A stretch of 17,109 nucleotides of DNA from Citricoccus sp. WCRC_4 (GTDB lineage: Bacteria > Actinomycetota > Actinomycetes > Actinomycetales > Micrococcaceae): contig JAPFFX010000430.1 of NCBI GenBank assembly GCA_026645375.1, positions 1 to 17,109 of the forward strand. Direction: 5' to 3'. Shown here piece by piece: positions 6,388 through 13,044 of this stretch. The stretch's first letter is position 1. Each line of letters opens with the position of its first letter. The translations under genes and the position numbers were made by a program. Under the pieces are notes generated by a model. That model made no database searches. It was not told the DNA's origin and saw only the letters and a list, made by a program, of their open reading frames with translations.

Positions 6388-6657
6388 TTAGGCCCGGCGG
6401 ATCCTGATGGGTCCCCGGGCCGTGGCGAGGTCCACCACCTCACCGCGCTGGGTGATGACCACCTCCCCGGCCTCCACGAGACCGGCGGCCGCGGAACGGG
6501 CCTCGTCCATGAGGGGGCGCCAGTCGTTCCCGGGACCGGCCACGGCGCGGGCCGCCTCGCTCGGGCAGATCGTGGCGCCTTCCCGGCGGCGCGAGAGCAG
6601 GTCGAGGATCGTGCGCCGGAACTCCTCGCGCGGTGGATCTTCCTCATTCGGGCTCAC
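6388..6657 (-). CDS. DUF3253 domain protein
   Basis: A small basic cytoplasmic protein of 89 residues covering a complete DUF3253 domain: a helical N-terminal part with EEFRRTILDLLSRR (about 11-24), ATICPSEAAR (about 28-37), WRPLM and a C-terminal winged-helix-like hairpin VVITQRGEVVDLATARGPIRIR. The arrangement looks like a small winged-helix fold and the function of the family is unknown. The frame stays open upstream to 6804, but the extension is a Gly/Ala/Pro-rich translation of a C-rich repeat, so GTG 6657 is preferred; its ribosome binding site is poor and a leaderless start is possible. It follows the SsuD-like gene on the same strand after 133 bp containing a hairpin, so co-transcription is uncertain. 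Confidence 0.8.
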   Translation of the reverse strand: MSPNEEDPPREEFRRTILDLLSRRREGATICPSEAARAVAGPGNDWRPLMDEARSAAAGLVEAGEVVITQRGEVVDLATARGPIRIRRA

Positions 6658-6705
6658 GATCCCAGTGTCCAGCACTGCCGGGATACAGGCCAACGACGCC
6701 GGCCC

Positions 6706-6735
6706 GCCCGCCCCTGTCCCGCCCGCCCCTGTCCC
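6706..6735. repeat. 15-bp C-rich tandem duplication
   Basis: GCCCGCCCCTGTCCC occurs twice in direct succession (6706-6720, 6721-6735), with CCCGCC-like flanks. It lies in the non-coding space between two minus-strand genes and is the kind of sequence prone to slippage. Confidence 0.85.
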
Positions 6736-6751
6736 ACCCGCCACGGCCCGA

Positions 6752-6770
6752 CCGGCAGGCCGCGTGCCGG
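6752..6770 (-). terminator. hairpin behind the SsuD-like monooxygenase gene
   Basis: CCGGCA (6752-6757), 7-nt loop, TGCCGG (6765-6770): a 6-bp perfect GC-rich stem starting 20 nt after the monooxygenase stop codon (6791) on the minus strand. No U-tract. It may partly separate this gene from the DUF3253 gene downstream. Confidence 0.5.
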
Positions 6771-6790
6771 GGAGAGCCGGAACGGGCAGG

Positions 6791-7909
6791 CTAGGCGACT
6801 GCACCGGCCAGGGCGGGGGCCGGCGTCGTGCCCCCGCCGGGCAACCTCAGGGAGAACCGCTCGCGCAGCAGCGGCATGACGAGGCCGCCGAACCGCTCGG
6901 CCTCCTCGGCGTGCGGGTAGCCGGACAGGCAGAAGCTGGAGCAGCCGGCGTCCACGAACTCGGCGATCTTTCCGGCCACCTGCTGCGGGTCTCCGACGAT
7001 CGCGATCCCGGCGCCGTGCCGAACGGTCGCGATGCCGCTCCACAGGTGCTCGTCCACCCTGAGTCCCTCGGCCTGGGCCAGCTCCTTCATGCGATCGTTG
7101 GCCCGGGACTCGTTCCAGCGGCCCTTCACGGACTCCCGGTGCTCGGCCGAGGCGTGCGAGATGAGCTCCCGGGCGGCGGCCCAGGCCTGCTCCTCGGTCT
7201 CGCGGACGATCACCTGCAGGCGCATTCCGAAGTCGAGGGTGCGTCCCTTCCCGGCGGCGCGGGCCGTCATGTCCTGCACGTGGCTCGCGATGTTCGCGGG
7301 GGTGTCCCCCCAGAACAGGTGGACGTCCGCGTGGGCGGCACACAGTTCCCGGGCCGCCGGGGACATGCCACCGAGGTAGAGGGGCGGATGCGGGGACTGC
7401 ACCGGCTTGGGCCGGACATCGACGCCGCGGGCGGTGAAGTACGTTCCGTCGACGTCGAAGGGCTCGTCCCTCGTCCAGGCGTCCTTGAGGATCTCGACGG
7501 TCTCGGTGAGCACGGCGTAGCGCTCGTCGTGGTCGTGGAACATCCCGTCCGCGGCCATCTCCGCGGAGTCGCCGCCGGTGATGAGGTTGACGCGCAGCCG
7601 GCCGCCCGAGAGCTGGTCGAAGGTGGCGAGCATCTTGGCCATCACGGTGGGGGCGATGAACCCGGCGCGTGCGGCGACCAGCATGTCGATCGTGGAGGTC
7701 TGGGCGCAGACCATGGCACAGGAGATGTAGGCCTCGTGGCACTCCGGCATCACCGGTACCAGCAGGTAGGTGAAGCCGGCCTCCTCGGCGGTGCGGGCGA
7801 TGTGCGTGAACAGCTCGAGGCTCGGCGGCGTGGAGGCAGTCGGATCCCCGAGCCGCGAGGTGTCGCCCATCGTGGGGATGAACCAGCCGAGGTCGATTTC
7901 CCTGGTCAC
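6791..7909 (-). CDS. SsuD-like FMNH2-dependent monooxygenase (LLM family)
   Basis: A 372-residue TIM-barrel flavin monooxygenase of the alkanesulfonate monooxygenase type, expected to use FMNH2 from a separate reductase and O2, releasing sulfite from an alkanesulfonate or oxidising a related small molecule. Landmarks: DLGWFIPT (6-13), the SGGRLRVNLITGGD segment (101-114) and DGMFHDHDERY (121-131), which line the flavin site in SsuD, and a full-length C-terminal half. Start GTG 7909 is supported by GAAGGG with 7-nt spacing; an upstream in-frame ATG (7945) has no such site. No sulfonate transporter or flavin reductase gene lies nearby, so the substrate may not be a sulfonate; other members act on nitrilotriacetate-like or dimethyl-sulfone-type compounds. 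Second LLM protein of the window, only distantly similar to the one at 2-913. Confidence 0.9.
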   Translation of the reverse strand: MTREIDLGWFIPTMGDTSRLGDPTASTPPSLELFTHIARTAEEAGFTYLLVPVMPECHEAYISCAMVCAQTSTIDMLVAARAGFIAPTVMAKMLATFDQLSGGRLRVNLITGGDSAEMAADGMFHDHDERYAVLTETVEILKDAWTRDEPFDVDGTYFTARGVDVRPKPVQSPHPPLYLGGMSPAARELCAAHADVHLFWGDTPANIASHVQDMTARAAGKGRTLDFGMRLQVIVRETEEQAWAAARELISHASAEHRESVKGRWNESRANDRMKELAQAEGLRVDEHLWSGIATVRHGAGIAIVGDPQQVAGKIAEFVDAGCSSFCLSGYPHAEEAERFGGLVMPLLRERFSLRLPGGGTTPAPALAGAVA

Positions 7910-7950
7910 GCGCGCACACCCTTCGTCTCGTCCGACAACCCTCACTGCCG

Positions 7951-7979
7951 TCCATACTCTCGAAGCCGGGCCACGTCAG
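7951..7979 (-). promoter_or_regulatory. promoter of the SsuD-like monooxygenase
   Basis: On the minus strand CTGACG (7979-7974), a 17-bp spacer and TATGGA (7956-7951) match the spacing of a housekeeping promoter, with TGAC shared with the -35 consensus. It would give a 5' leader of about 35 nt ending in the GAAGGG ribosome binding site. The rest of 7980-8095, between this promoter and the YbaK-like gene, holds only a CCGGCGCCGG palindrome (8049-8058) and no gene. Confidence 0.5.
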
Positions 7980-8095
7980 GCGACAACCGGGTGTCCTCGG
8001 GGTGAACTCCGGCTGGGAGGGTGCTCGGGGTGCGCTGCCGCGGTCCACCCGGCGCCGGCGGCCGTACCGGTGTCGGTGCCCGTGCCGAGGCCGGA

Positions 8096-8599
8096 TCAGC
8101 CCCGCGCAGGCTCCGGCTCGGTGACGTCCGCGACGTCGGCCCCCAGGACCGCGATCAACGCGTCGGCGTCAACGGTGACGGCCGCACCCGGGGCGCCTGC
8201 GCCGATGGAGACCGTCTGTCCGCGCAGGGTGAGGTCGGCGATCACGGGCCAGGCCGTCGTCGAGCCGAAGGGCGTGATGCTGCCGCGAGGATAACCGGTG
8301 GCCGCACGGGCCTCCTCGGCCGAGGGCATCGACAGGCGGTTGACGCCCAGCAGGGCACGCAGCTTGGGCCAGGCGATCGCGCGTTCGCCGGGCACCAGCA
8401 CGAAGACGTAGTCCCCCTCGCCGCGTCGCACCACGAGCGTCTTCACCAGGTGGCTCGGCTCCACCCCGCGGGCGGCGGCCGCCTCGGCCAACGACGACAC
8501 CGGGCCGTGCTCGGTCAGGGCGTAGTCGATGCCCGTGGCGTCGATGGCGGGCAGTCCGGCGGGCCGGTCCGTGGGCTGGTCGGTCTCTGGGGTGCTCAC
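8096..8599 (-). CDS. YbaK/EbsC-like aminoacyl-tRNA deacylase
   Basis: A 167-residue protein of the YbaK/ProX fold, free-standing editing enzymes that hydrolyse mischarged tRNA (such as Cys-tRNAPro or Ala-tRNAPro) in the cytoplasm. Evidence: SHLVKTLVV (49-57) with the conserved Lys53, VFVLVPGERAI (65-75), WPKLRALLG (77-85), the signature TGYPRGSITPFG (101-112) and the C-terminal strand segment SIGAGAPGAAVTV (131-143). The N-terminal 15 residues are a polar Pro/Thr/Asp extension. GTG 8599 is chosen since TACGCT (8611-8606) lies 6 nt upstream, the leaderless pattern, and no ribosome binding site is seen. It is divergent from the DinB gene with 68 bp between start codons. Which tRNA it edits is not deducible. 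Confidence 0.9.
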   Translation of the reverse strand: MSTPETDQPTDRPAGLPAIDATGIDYALTEHGPVSSLAEAAAARGVEPSHLVKTLVVRRGEGDYVFVLVPGERAIAWPKLRALLGVNRLSMPSAEEARAATGYPRGSITPFGSTTAWPVIADLTLRGQTVSIGAGAPGAAVTVDADALIAVLGADVADVTEPEPARG

Positions 8600-8667
8600 G
8601 CTGTCAGCGTACCCAGCGCTGGATCCACCACCTCGACGGGGTTGGGACACGGGTGCAGGATGGGGGA
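8600..8667. promoter_or_regulatory. compact divergent promoter with two leaderless starts
   Basis: Plus: TCGACG (8633-8638), 17-bp spacer, CAGGAT (8656-8661), then 6 nt to ATG 8668. Minus: TACGCT (8611-8606), then 6 nt to GTG 8599; its -35 position 17-18 bp upstream (GAGGTG/CGAGGT, 8629-8635) overlaps the -35 box of the plus promoter. Overlapping -35 boxes mean that the two polymerases should compete for the site. Confidence 0.6.
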
Positions 8668-9198
8668 ATGAACTCCCAGGCACCTGCCCCTGTCCCCGGT
8701 GACGACCGCGACTGGACCTTCGTCATCACCGACGGTTGTGACGAGTGCGGTTTCCGGCCCTTCGACGCGGCCGAGACGGCCCAGAGGATCAGCGACGGCA
8801 CGCAGCGATGGCGGGCGGTCCTCGAGCGTCCCGACGCGGCGCAGCGCCCCTCGGAGCAGGTGTGGTCCCCGCTGGAGTACGCCTGCCACGTGCGGGACAT
8901 GGTCCGGCTGCTGGGTGAACGCGTGAAGGCGATGCGGGACCAGGAGGCCCCGGAGTTCGCCGACTGGGACGGGGGTGCCATGGCGGTGAAGCTGGCCTAC
9001 TGGGCCGCGGACCCGGGCACCACGTGGGAGGACCTGGAGCGGACCACGCGCCGAACGGTCGGCGTCCTGGAGTCCGTGCCCGCCGAGGACCGGGGCCGGA
9101 CGGGCCGCCGCTCGGACGGGGTGGAGTTCACCGTCGCCTCGCTCGGCCAGTACATCGGCCACGAGATGGAACACCACCTGCACGACGTGCGCGGCTGA
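8668..9198 (+). CDS. DinB family protein (mycothiol-transferase-like)
   Basis: A 176-residue four-helix-bundle protein of the DinB/YfiT superfamily, which in actinobacteria contains metal-dependent mycothiol S-transferases acting in detoxification. Metal-ligand candidates are His74 in PLEYACHVRDM and His165 and His169 in GQYIGHEMEHHLHDV, the usual three-histidine arrangement. The N-terminus carries the subgroup motif DGCDECGF (22-29) with a Cys-x2-Cys pair. Length is typical. ATG 8668 is preferred over GTG 8653 because CAGGAT and a well-spaced TCGACG put the transcription start at or next to this codon. The gene stands alone. I infer thiol-linked chemistry from the family; the substrate is unknown. 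Confidence 0.88.
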   Translation: MNSQAPAPVPGDDRDWTFVITDGCDECGFRPFDAAETAQRISDGTQRWRAVLERPDAAQRPSEQVWSPLEYACHVRDMVRLLGERVKAMRDQEAPEFADWDGGAMAVKLAYWAADPGTTWEDLERTTRRTVGVLESVPAEDRGRTGRRSDGVEFTVASLGQYIGHEMEHHLHDVRG

Positions 9199-9401
9199 CA
9201 GCAGGCCCGCTCCGGGGTCACTTCGGGTGCGCGCTGGGACCTTCTGCACACCAGAAGCTACACACCAGAAACGACCTCGGAGGCGCCGAGCGAGCTGCGG
9301 ACATCGCGCAGGAACGGAGGTGCCGGGTGGGCCACGCCCGGCCTAGCGTGGTCCCATCACCGGGACCGCGGTGGCCCCGGCGTGAACCCAGGAGGGACAC
9401 C
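9199..9401 (+). promoter_or_regulatory. intergenic region with repeats, hairpins and DUF899 promoter
   Basis: 203 bp without a gene. CTTCTG/CAGAAG (9241-9246, 9252-9257) forms a 6-bp hairpin; CACACCAGAA is directly repeated at 9247-9256 and 9261-9270. GCCGGG (9322-9327) and CCCGGC (9337-9342) form a stem just before TAGCGT (9344-9349), the likely -10 of the DUF899 gene. Directly after it GGTCCC-ATCACC-GGGACC (9350-9367) is a perfect dyad that would lie over the transcription start, an operator candidate. AGGAGGG (9390-9396) is a strong ribosome binding site for ATG 9402. Confidence 0.45.
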
Positions 9402-10115
9402 ATGTCCGTCACGGAATCGGTCCAGCACCAGGACCGGGCTCCCGCCCTGCCGCGCGTCGTGGACCAGGCGACGTGGCAGGCCGAGCTCGACGACCTGCGC
9501 CGGCGGGAGAAGGCGGCAACGCACGAGCTCGACGCGATCGCCGCCCAGCGCCGCCGGATGCCCGCGGTGAAGCTGCCCCCGTACACGCTGGAGGGAGCCT
9601 TCGGCCCGATCACCCTGGCCGAGGTCTTCGAGGGCAAGCGCCAGCTGATCGTCTACCACCACATGTGGGAGCCCGGCGCGGAGTTCCAATGCGGTGGCTG
9701 CACCTACTTCACCTCTCAGTTCACCCGCCTGGACTTCCTCGACAACTACGACGCCCGGTTCGTGATCGTCACGCAGGGCCCCATCGACGAGGCGCTCGCC
9801 TACCGGCGCAAGGTCGGGAACCAGATGACCTGGTACTCGACGGCGCACAGCGACTTCGGGGCCGACGTCGGCGCCCCGCCGGGTGGCGGGTTCGCGCTCA
9901 ACGTGTTCATGCGCGACGGTGATGACGTGTACCGCACCTGGCACACCACCGGGCGGGGGGTCGAGCAGCTCTCCCACTCCTTCGCCCTCATCGACGTGCT
10001 GCCCTACGGCCGGCAGGAGGAATGGCAGGACGTGCCCGAGGGGTGGCCGCAGGGCGAGACCTACGCCGGATGGCCCGACTCGCCGGACATCGCGCGCTGG
10101 TACGGCCAAGGGTGA
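9402..10115 (+). CDS. DUF899 family thioredoxin-like protein
   Basis: A 237-residue cytoplasmic protein of the DUF899 family, which has a thioredoxin-like fold and no firmly established reaction. The N-terminal part (20-55) is a charged helix ending in RRRMP, typical of the family. The core starts with LIVYHHMWEPG (82-92) and carries a redox-type C-x2-C, Cys97-Gly-Gly-Cys100, at the place where thioredoxins have their active site; VIVTQGP (121-127) and FALNVFMRDGDDVYRTWHTTGRG (164-186) are family hallmarks. The C-terminus ends in the usual Trp-rich tail. The strong AGGAGGG upstream decides the start. It converges with the lipoprotein gene, stops 18 bp apart. A peroxiredoxin-like or disulfide role is an inference from fold and cysteines. 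Confidence 0.9.
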   Translation: MSVTESVQHQDRAPALPRVVDQATWQAELDDLRRREKAATHELDAIAAQRRRMPAVKLPPYTLEGAFGPITLAEVFEGKRQLIVYHHMWEPGAEFQCGGCTYFTSQFTRLDFLDNYDARFVIVTQGPIDEALAYRRKVGNQMTWYSTAHSDFGADVGAPPGGGFALNVFMRDGDDVYRTWHTTGRGVEQLSHSFALIDVLPYGRQEEWQDVPEGWPQGETYAGWPDSPDIARWYGQG

Positions 10116-10133
10116 CGGGTAGCGGTCGCGGGC

Positions 10134-11330
10134 TCACTCCGGTGCGGGCAGCCAGCTGCGGACCACCCCGCCGTAGGTGCCCGGATCGGGCTGTTCGATC
10201 TCGCGCTCCCGCACCCCGAGCACGGCCGTCCAGGCCTTGTGGACCAGGTCGTAGTCATCGAGATCCGCGGTCGTCTCTCCCGGCTCGCGGTAGGTCATCC
10301 ACCGGTCGCCGCCGGTGTGGAAGACATTGAGCAGGTAGCGGGTCCCGTCCCGTACCTGCAGGTCGTTCTCCGCCGTGCACCCGTACTGGCGCAGGGAGTC
10401 CACGAACTCGGCCACCAGGTCGAGCTCGCCCATCTGCAGCACGGGATAGAAGTTCTCGCGGTGGAAGTCGTACACGGTGGGCGCATCCTCCACGTAGATC
10501 GGATAGCGATGGTTGCCCGTGGGGATGTAGGCGATGTGCGTGGCCAGGTATGCCGTCTCGATGAACGTCCCGTCGTCGGCCCCGTCCGGGAACTCCGCGG
10601 CCCCGGGCAGCGGGTAGTCCTGGAAGAAGCGCCATGCCCTGGCGGGGAGGTCGCGCGCCTCGGGCGGCACGTCCAGGCCGGGGACGACCTGCGCCTCGAT
10701 CAGGAGCAGGGTCCAGATCACCAGGGCGAAGGCGTCCTCCAGGGAGGCCTCGCCGGAGGCGAGCATCGGCTCGTAGTCGAGCTCCATCGCGGCGGACAGC
10801 GAATCACACCGGGTGAGGGCGGCGTTGGCGAGGTCGGCCATGTGCCCCACGCGCGCGTCATTGGCCTGGTACTGGTTGTGCGCGTAGATGGCCAGCGGCA
10901 GGACCGATCCGTAGTCGGAGCACTGGACCGCCCCCGGATCGCGGGCCAGGAAGGGCTGGACGAGGCTCGTGAGGTTCTCCCGCGCACCGTCGCGTGCCAT
11001 CTGGTCGACCCCGGCGGTATTGGCGCTCGCGTACGTCACCTCGATCAGGGAGGCCACGGAGTCCTCCCAGAGGTCCTCGGCGGCCTGTGGCCGCTGCTCG
11101 TAGAGTTCGACCAGCTCCTCGACGCCCCTCCGCACCGAGAAGGCCGCCTCAGTGGACTCGGTCGCGGACCAGGACTCCGCCACCAGGGCCTGCTGCACCG
11201 TGCCGGAGGGGCGCCAGCCCTCGGGCATCTGCTCCGGGTCCAGCACGCAGGGCGAACTCTCCGGTGCCGAGCAGGACGTCAGCAGGATCAGTGGCAGCAG
11301 TGATGCGATCGCCGCGCGGGTCCGTTTCAC
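10134..11330 (-). CDS. putative lipoprotein of unknown function
   Basis: A 398-residue exported protein that I do not recognise. Residues 1-20 are a lipoprotein signal: basic VKRTR start, hydrophobic core, and lipobox L-T-S-C with Cys20 as lipid attachment site. The mature part is acidic, has about four further cysteines (two in the first 140 residues, one near the C-terminal third), is mostly helical in appearance, and is rich in Trp and Tyr in its last third (FIETAYLATHIAYIPTGNHR, DFHRENFYPVL). No repeats or further membrane helix are evident, apart from a hydrophobic patch FALVIWTLLLIEA about the middle. Start GTG 11330 follows AGGAGG with 7-nt spacing; the open frame further upstream is not needed. 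TACATT (11412-11407) is the best -10. It may be a substrate-binding or enzyme-like surface protein; this is open. Confidence 0.8.
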   Translation of the reverse strand: MKRTRAAIASLLPLILLTSCSAPESSPCVLDPEQMPEGWRPSGTVQQALVAESWSATESTEAAFSVRRGVEELVELYEQRPQAAEDLWEDSVASLIEVTYASANTAGVDQMARDGARENLTSLVQPFLARDPGAVQCSDYGSVLPLAIYAHNQYQANDARVGHMADLANAALTRCDSLSAAMELDYEPMLASGEASLEDAFALVIWTLLLIEAQVVPGLDVPPEARDLPARAWRFFQDYPLPGAAEFPDGADDGTFIETAYLATHIAYIPTGNHRYPIYVEDAPTVYDFHRENFYPVLQMGELDLVAEFVDSLRQYGCTAENDLQVRDGTRYLLNVFHTGGDRWMTYREPGETTADLDDYDLVHKAWTAVLGVREREIEQPDPGTYGGVVRSWLPAPE

Positions 11331-11585
11331 CGATGGGCCTCCTGCCCGGGCCGATGGCCTGACCTCTGGCCCCCGCGCCGGTGGTCCGTGCGCGTGAGTC
11401 CACCGCAATGTACTCCTCCCGGCGGCTCGCCGCACCAGTTCATCGGGGAGAGCAGCACCTGGATCCTGTCTGCCGGACACCCTCGGTGGGATACTGGTGC
11501 CGCATGACCCGCCACCGGTGGGTGAGGATCCCCGCCCTGGCGAGCCGGCCGTCCAGCAGATCCCAGTGACCCCGGAGAATCCGTC
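11331..11585. promoter_or_regulatory. divergent intergenic region between lipoprotein and methyltransferase genes
   Basis: 255 bp. Minus: TACATT (11412-11407) with a weak -35 serves the lipoprotein gene, leader about 70 nt. Plus: GATACT (11490-11495) is the best -10 for the methyltransferase; the -35 side is weak (CTGTCT, 11466-11471, 18-bp spacer). GGAGA near 11573-11578 is the ribosome binding site of ATG 11586. A short open frame (11504-11569) lies inside the leader. Confidence 0.4.
11504..11569 (+). CDS. possible 21-codon leader ORF
   Basis: ATG at 11504 opens a 21-residue frame ending in TGA 16 nt before the methyltransferase start. It begins 8 nt after the GATACT -10 element, so it could be read from a nearly leaderless transcript. 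The peptide is rich in Arg (five) and Ser and has no recognisable motif. It may be a regulatory uORF or chance; nothing else supports it. Confidence 0.25.
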   Translation: MTRHRWVRIPALASRPSSRSQ

Positions 11586-12422
11586 ATGAGCCAGACAGCG
11601 AGCCAACCCGGTGCCGACCACGAACTGAAGTCCAGGCACCGCAGCATGTGGGCCTCGGGTGACTACCCGGGGATGGTCGAGACGTGGCTGCTCCCCCTCG
11701 GGCCGAGGCTCGTCGAGGCGGCCGGCGTCACCTCCGGCCAGCGCGTTCTCGACGTCGGCGCCGGCACGGGCAACGCGTCCCTGCCGGCGGCGGCCACGGG
11801 GGCGAGGGTCACCGCCATCGACCTCACTCCCGAATTGCTGGACGCCGGAAGGCTGCGCGCCGAGGCCCAGGGGTTCGACCTGGAGTGGGTGGAGGCCGAC
11901 GCCGAGCACCTGCCCTTCGAGGACGCCTCCTTCGACGTGGTGATGTCCTCAATCGGCGTGATGTTCGCCCCCCACCACCAGGAGGCCGCCGACGAACTCG
12001 TGCGCGTGTGCCGGCCCGGCGGGACCATCGCCCTGCTGAGCTGGACGCCCGAGGGCGTGGTGGGCGGGCTCTTCCGCACCATGAAGCCCTTCGCCCCGGC
12101 GCCCCCGCCCGGAGTGCAACCGGCGCCGCTGTGGGGCACCGAGGAGCACCAGCGCGCCCTGCTGGGTGATCGGGTGGCGGTGGAGTCCGCCAGCCGGGGC
12201 ACCCTCGAGGTCACCGCCTTCGGCACGGCCCGCGACTTCGCCGAGCACTTCAAGGCGTCCTACGGCCCCACGATCACCGTTCGCAAGAACGCGGAGCGCG
12301 AGGGCCGTGCCGAGGAGTTCGACCAGGCGTTCCAGGCCTTCTTCGAGCAGGCGAACGTGGGTACCGAAGACCAGGCACACTTCGAGATCGAGTACCTGCT
12401 GACGGTGGCCACCCGGAAGTAG
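11586..12422 (+). CDS. class I SAM-dependent methyltransferase (UbiE/type-11-like)
   Basis: A 278-residue cytoplasmic methyltransferase with a Rossmann fold. The SAM site is complete: motif I VLDVGAGTG (54-62), acidic end of strand two AIDLTPELL (77-85), motif with VEADAEHLPFEDASFDVV (102-119), and the post-motif VCRPGGTIALLSW (141-153). The C-terminal third is the variable substrate cap (about 165-278) and contains no motif that identifies the acceptor. Single-gene unit, stop 11 bp from the convergent stop of the small protein at 12434. Family members methylate quinones, phenols or small metabolites; no biosynthetic gene nearby narrows this down. Confidence 0.92.
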   Translation: MSQTASQPGADHELKSRHRSMWASGDYPGMVETWLLPLGPRLVEAAGVTSGQRVLDVGAGTGNASLPAAATGARVTAIDLTPELLDAGRLRAEAQGFDLEWVEADAEHLPFEDASFDVVMSSIGVMFAPHHQEAADELVRVCRPGGTIALLSWTPEGVVGGLFRTMKPFAPAPPPGVQPAPLWGTEEHQRALLGDRVAVESASRGTLEVTAFGTARDFAEHFKASYGPTITVRKNAEREGRAEEFDQAFQAFFEQANVGTEDQAHFEIEYLLTVATRK

Positions 12423-12433
12423 CCGATGCCGGT

Positions 12434-12778
12434 CTATCCCGGTATGGCGATGTTCCGGATGGTCATCTCGACGGTGTCGAAGGTGATGTCGAGCATGGCC
12501 TCGAGCTGTTCGCGGACGCCGACGACCACCTCCGTGGTGCGGGTGACGTCGGCGTGGGGCGACAGGAAGCACTCGATCCACAGTCGCGGCGCGCGCCGGG
12601 GGCCGTCGATGCGGACGAGGGCGTCCTCGACGTCCTTGTGCGTCATCAATCCGGTGGCCGCGGCCTGGGCGATCTTGGAGCACCGTTGCTCCGCGTCGGC
12701 CCAGGGGCCGGTGTGGCGTTGAGCGAGGGGGGCATCGCCGCCCTGGGCGAGACCAGGGCATGCACGTGCATTCGTCAT
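12434..12778 (-). CDS. small Asp23/AmaP-like protein downstream of glycine riboswitch
   Basis: A 114-residue soluble protein. The C-terminal half (about 66-111: RLWIECFLSPHADV, VVVGVREQLEAMLD, TVEMTIRNIAI) has the alternating beta-alpha-beta pattern of the Asp23/Gls24 and AmaP envelope-stress family; residues 27-53 are helical and resemble the IAQA...GV lead-in of these proteins. The similarity is by pattern only and the N-terminal 25 residues are low in structure. The ATG at 12778 has AGGAG 8 nt upstream. It is the only coding region that a transcript through the glycine riboswitch would meet before the convergent methyltransferase stop. In many actinobacteria Asp23-like proteins lie in a small membrane-linked operon; that context is missing here, so the gene may be an orphan or remnant. 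Confidence 0.7.
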   Translation of the reverse strand: MTNARACPGLAQGGDAPLAQRHTGPWADAEQRCSKIAQAAATGLMTHKDVEDALVRIDGPRRAPRLWIECFLSPHADVTRTTEVVVGVREQLEAMLDITFDTVEMTIRNIAIPG

Positions 12779-12845
12779 CCGGGGAACTCCTGAGGTCTAG
12801 GCGGGTTCTCGCGTCGTCTGTAGGTTCCTCCCCGATCTGTTGCAC
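12779..12845 (-). promoter_or_regulatory. candidate translational expression platform of the riboswitch
   Basis: This links the second aptamer to the start codon. The ribosome binding region AGGAGTT (12792-12786) can pair through GAGTT with AACTC in the conserved core of aptamer 2 (12858-12854), and CGGGGA (12835-12830) can pair with TCCCCG just before the ATG (12786-12781), enclosing the ribosome binding site in a loop. No U-rich terminator is seen. This suggests control of translation, but only by inspection of base pairing. Confidence 0.4.
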
Positions 12846-13024
12846 GGCCTGAGAGTTTCCATCCCACCCGGGCGGGGCGGGACTTGCTCCTTCGGCGAGC
12901 ACGGCGAAGACCGCGCCACTTTCCAGATGTGCCTCGGTGCGGCGGTGCGGGGGCCTGAGAGTTTCCCGGGAGGAGTTGCTCCTACGGCGCCCGACCGGTG
13001 CTGCTGGACGGGACTCTCCCGCCA
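12846..13024 (-). ncRNA. tandem glycine riboswitch
   Basis: Read on the minus strand, two glycine aptamers follow each other. Aptamer 1 (about 13024-12948) has GCGGGAGAGTCCCG at its 5' side, the core GCCGTAGGAGCAAC and the closing GGGAAACTCTCAGGCC. Aptamer 2 (about 12927-12846) has TGGAAAGTGGCGCGG, the core GCCGAAGGAGCAAG and GGAAACTCTCAGGCC. A linker of about 20 nt joins them. The near-identical GGAGCAA and AACTCTCAGG boxes of the two units are the hallmark of this class, which binds glycine cooperatively and normally switches on glycine cleavage (gcv) or glycine transport genes. Aptamer 2 has GAAAG where GAGAG is usual. Confidence 0.93.
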
Positions 13025-13044
13025 CACCTCAACGGCTATTCTGA

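Noticed and set aside
6658..6804. longer DUF3253 protein starting at 6804
   Set aside because: The extra 49 residues are a Gly/Ala/Pro-rich reading of a C-rich duplicated sequence and run into the terminator and stop region of the neighbouring gene.
6407..8005. long plus-strand open frame antisense to the DUF3253 and SsuD-like genes
   Set aside because: Gly/Val/His-rich translation without any family motif; both minus-strand genes are well supported.
11331..11909. N-terminal extension of the lipoprotein to an upstream start
   Set aside because: It would overlap the methyltransferase gene and its promoter and would bury the lipoprotein signal; GTG 11330 has a strong ribosome binding site.
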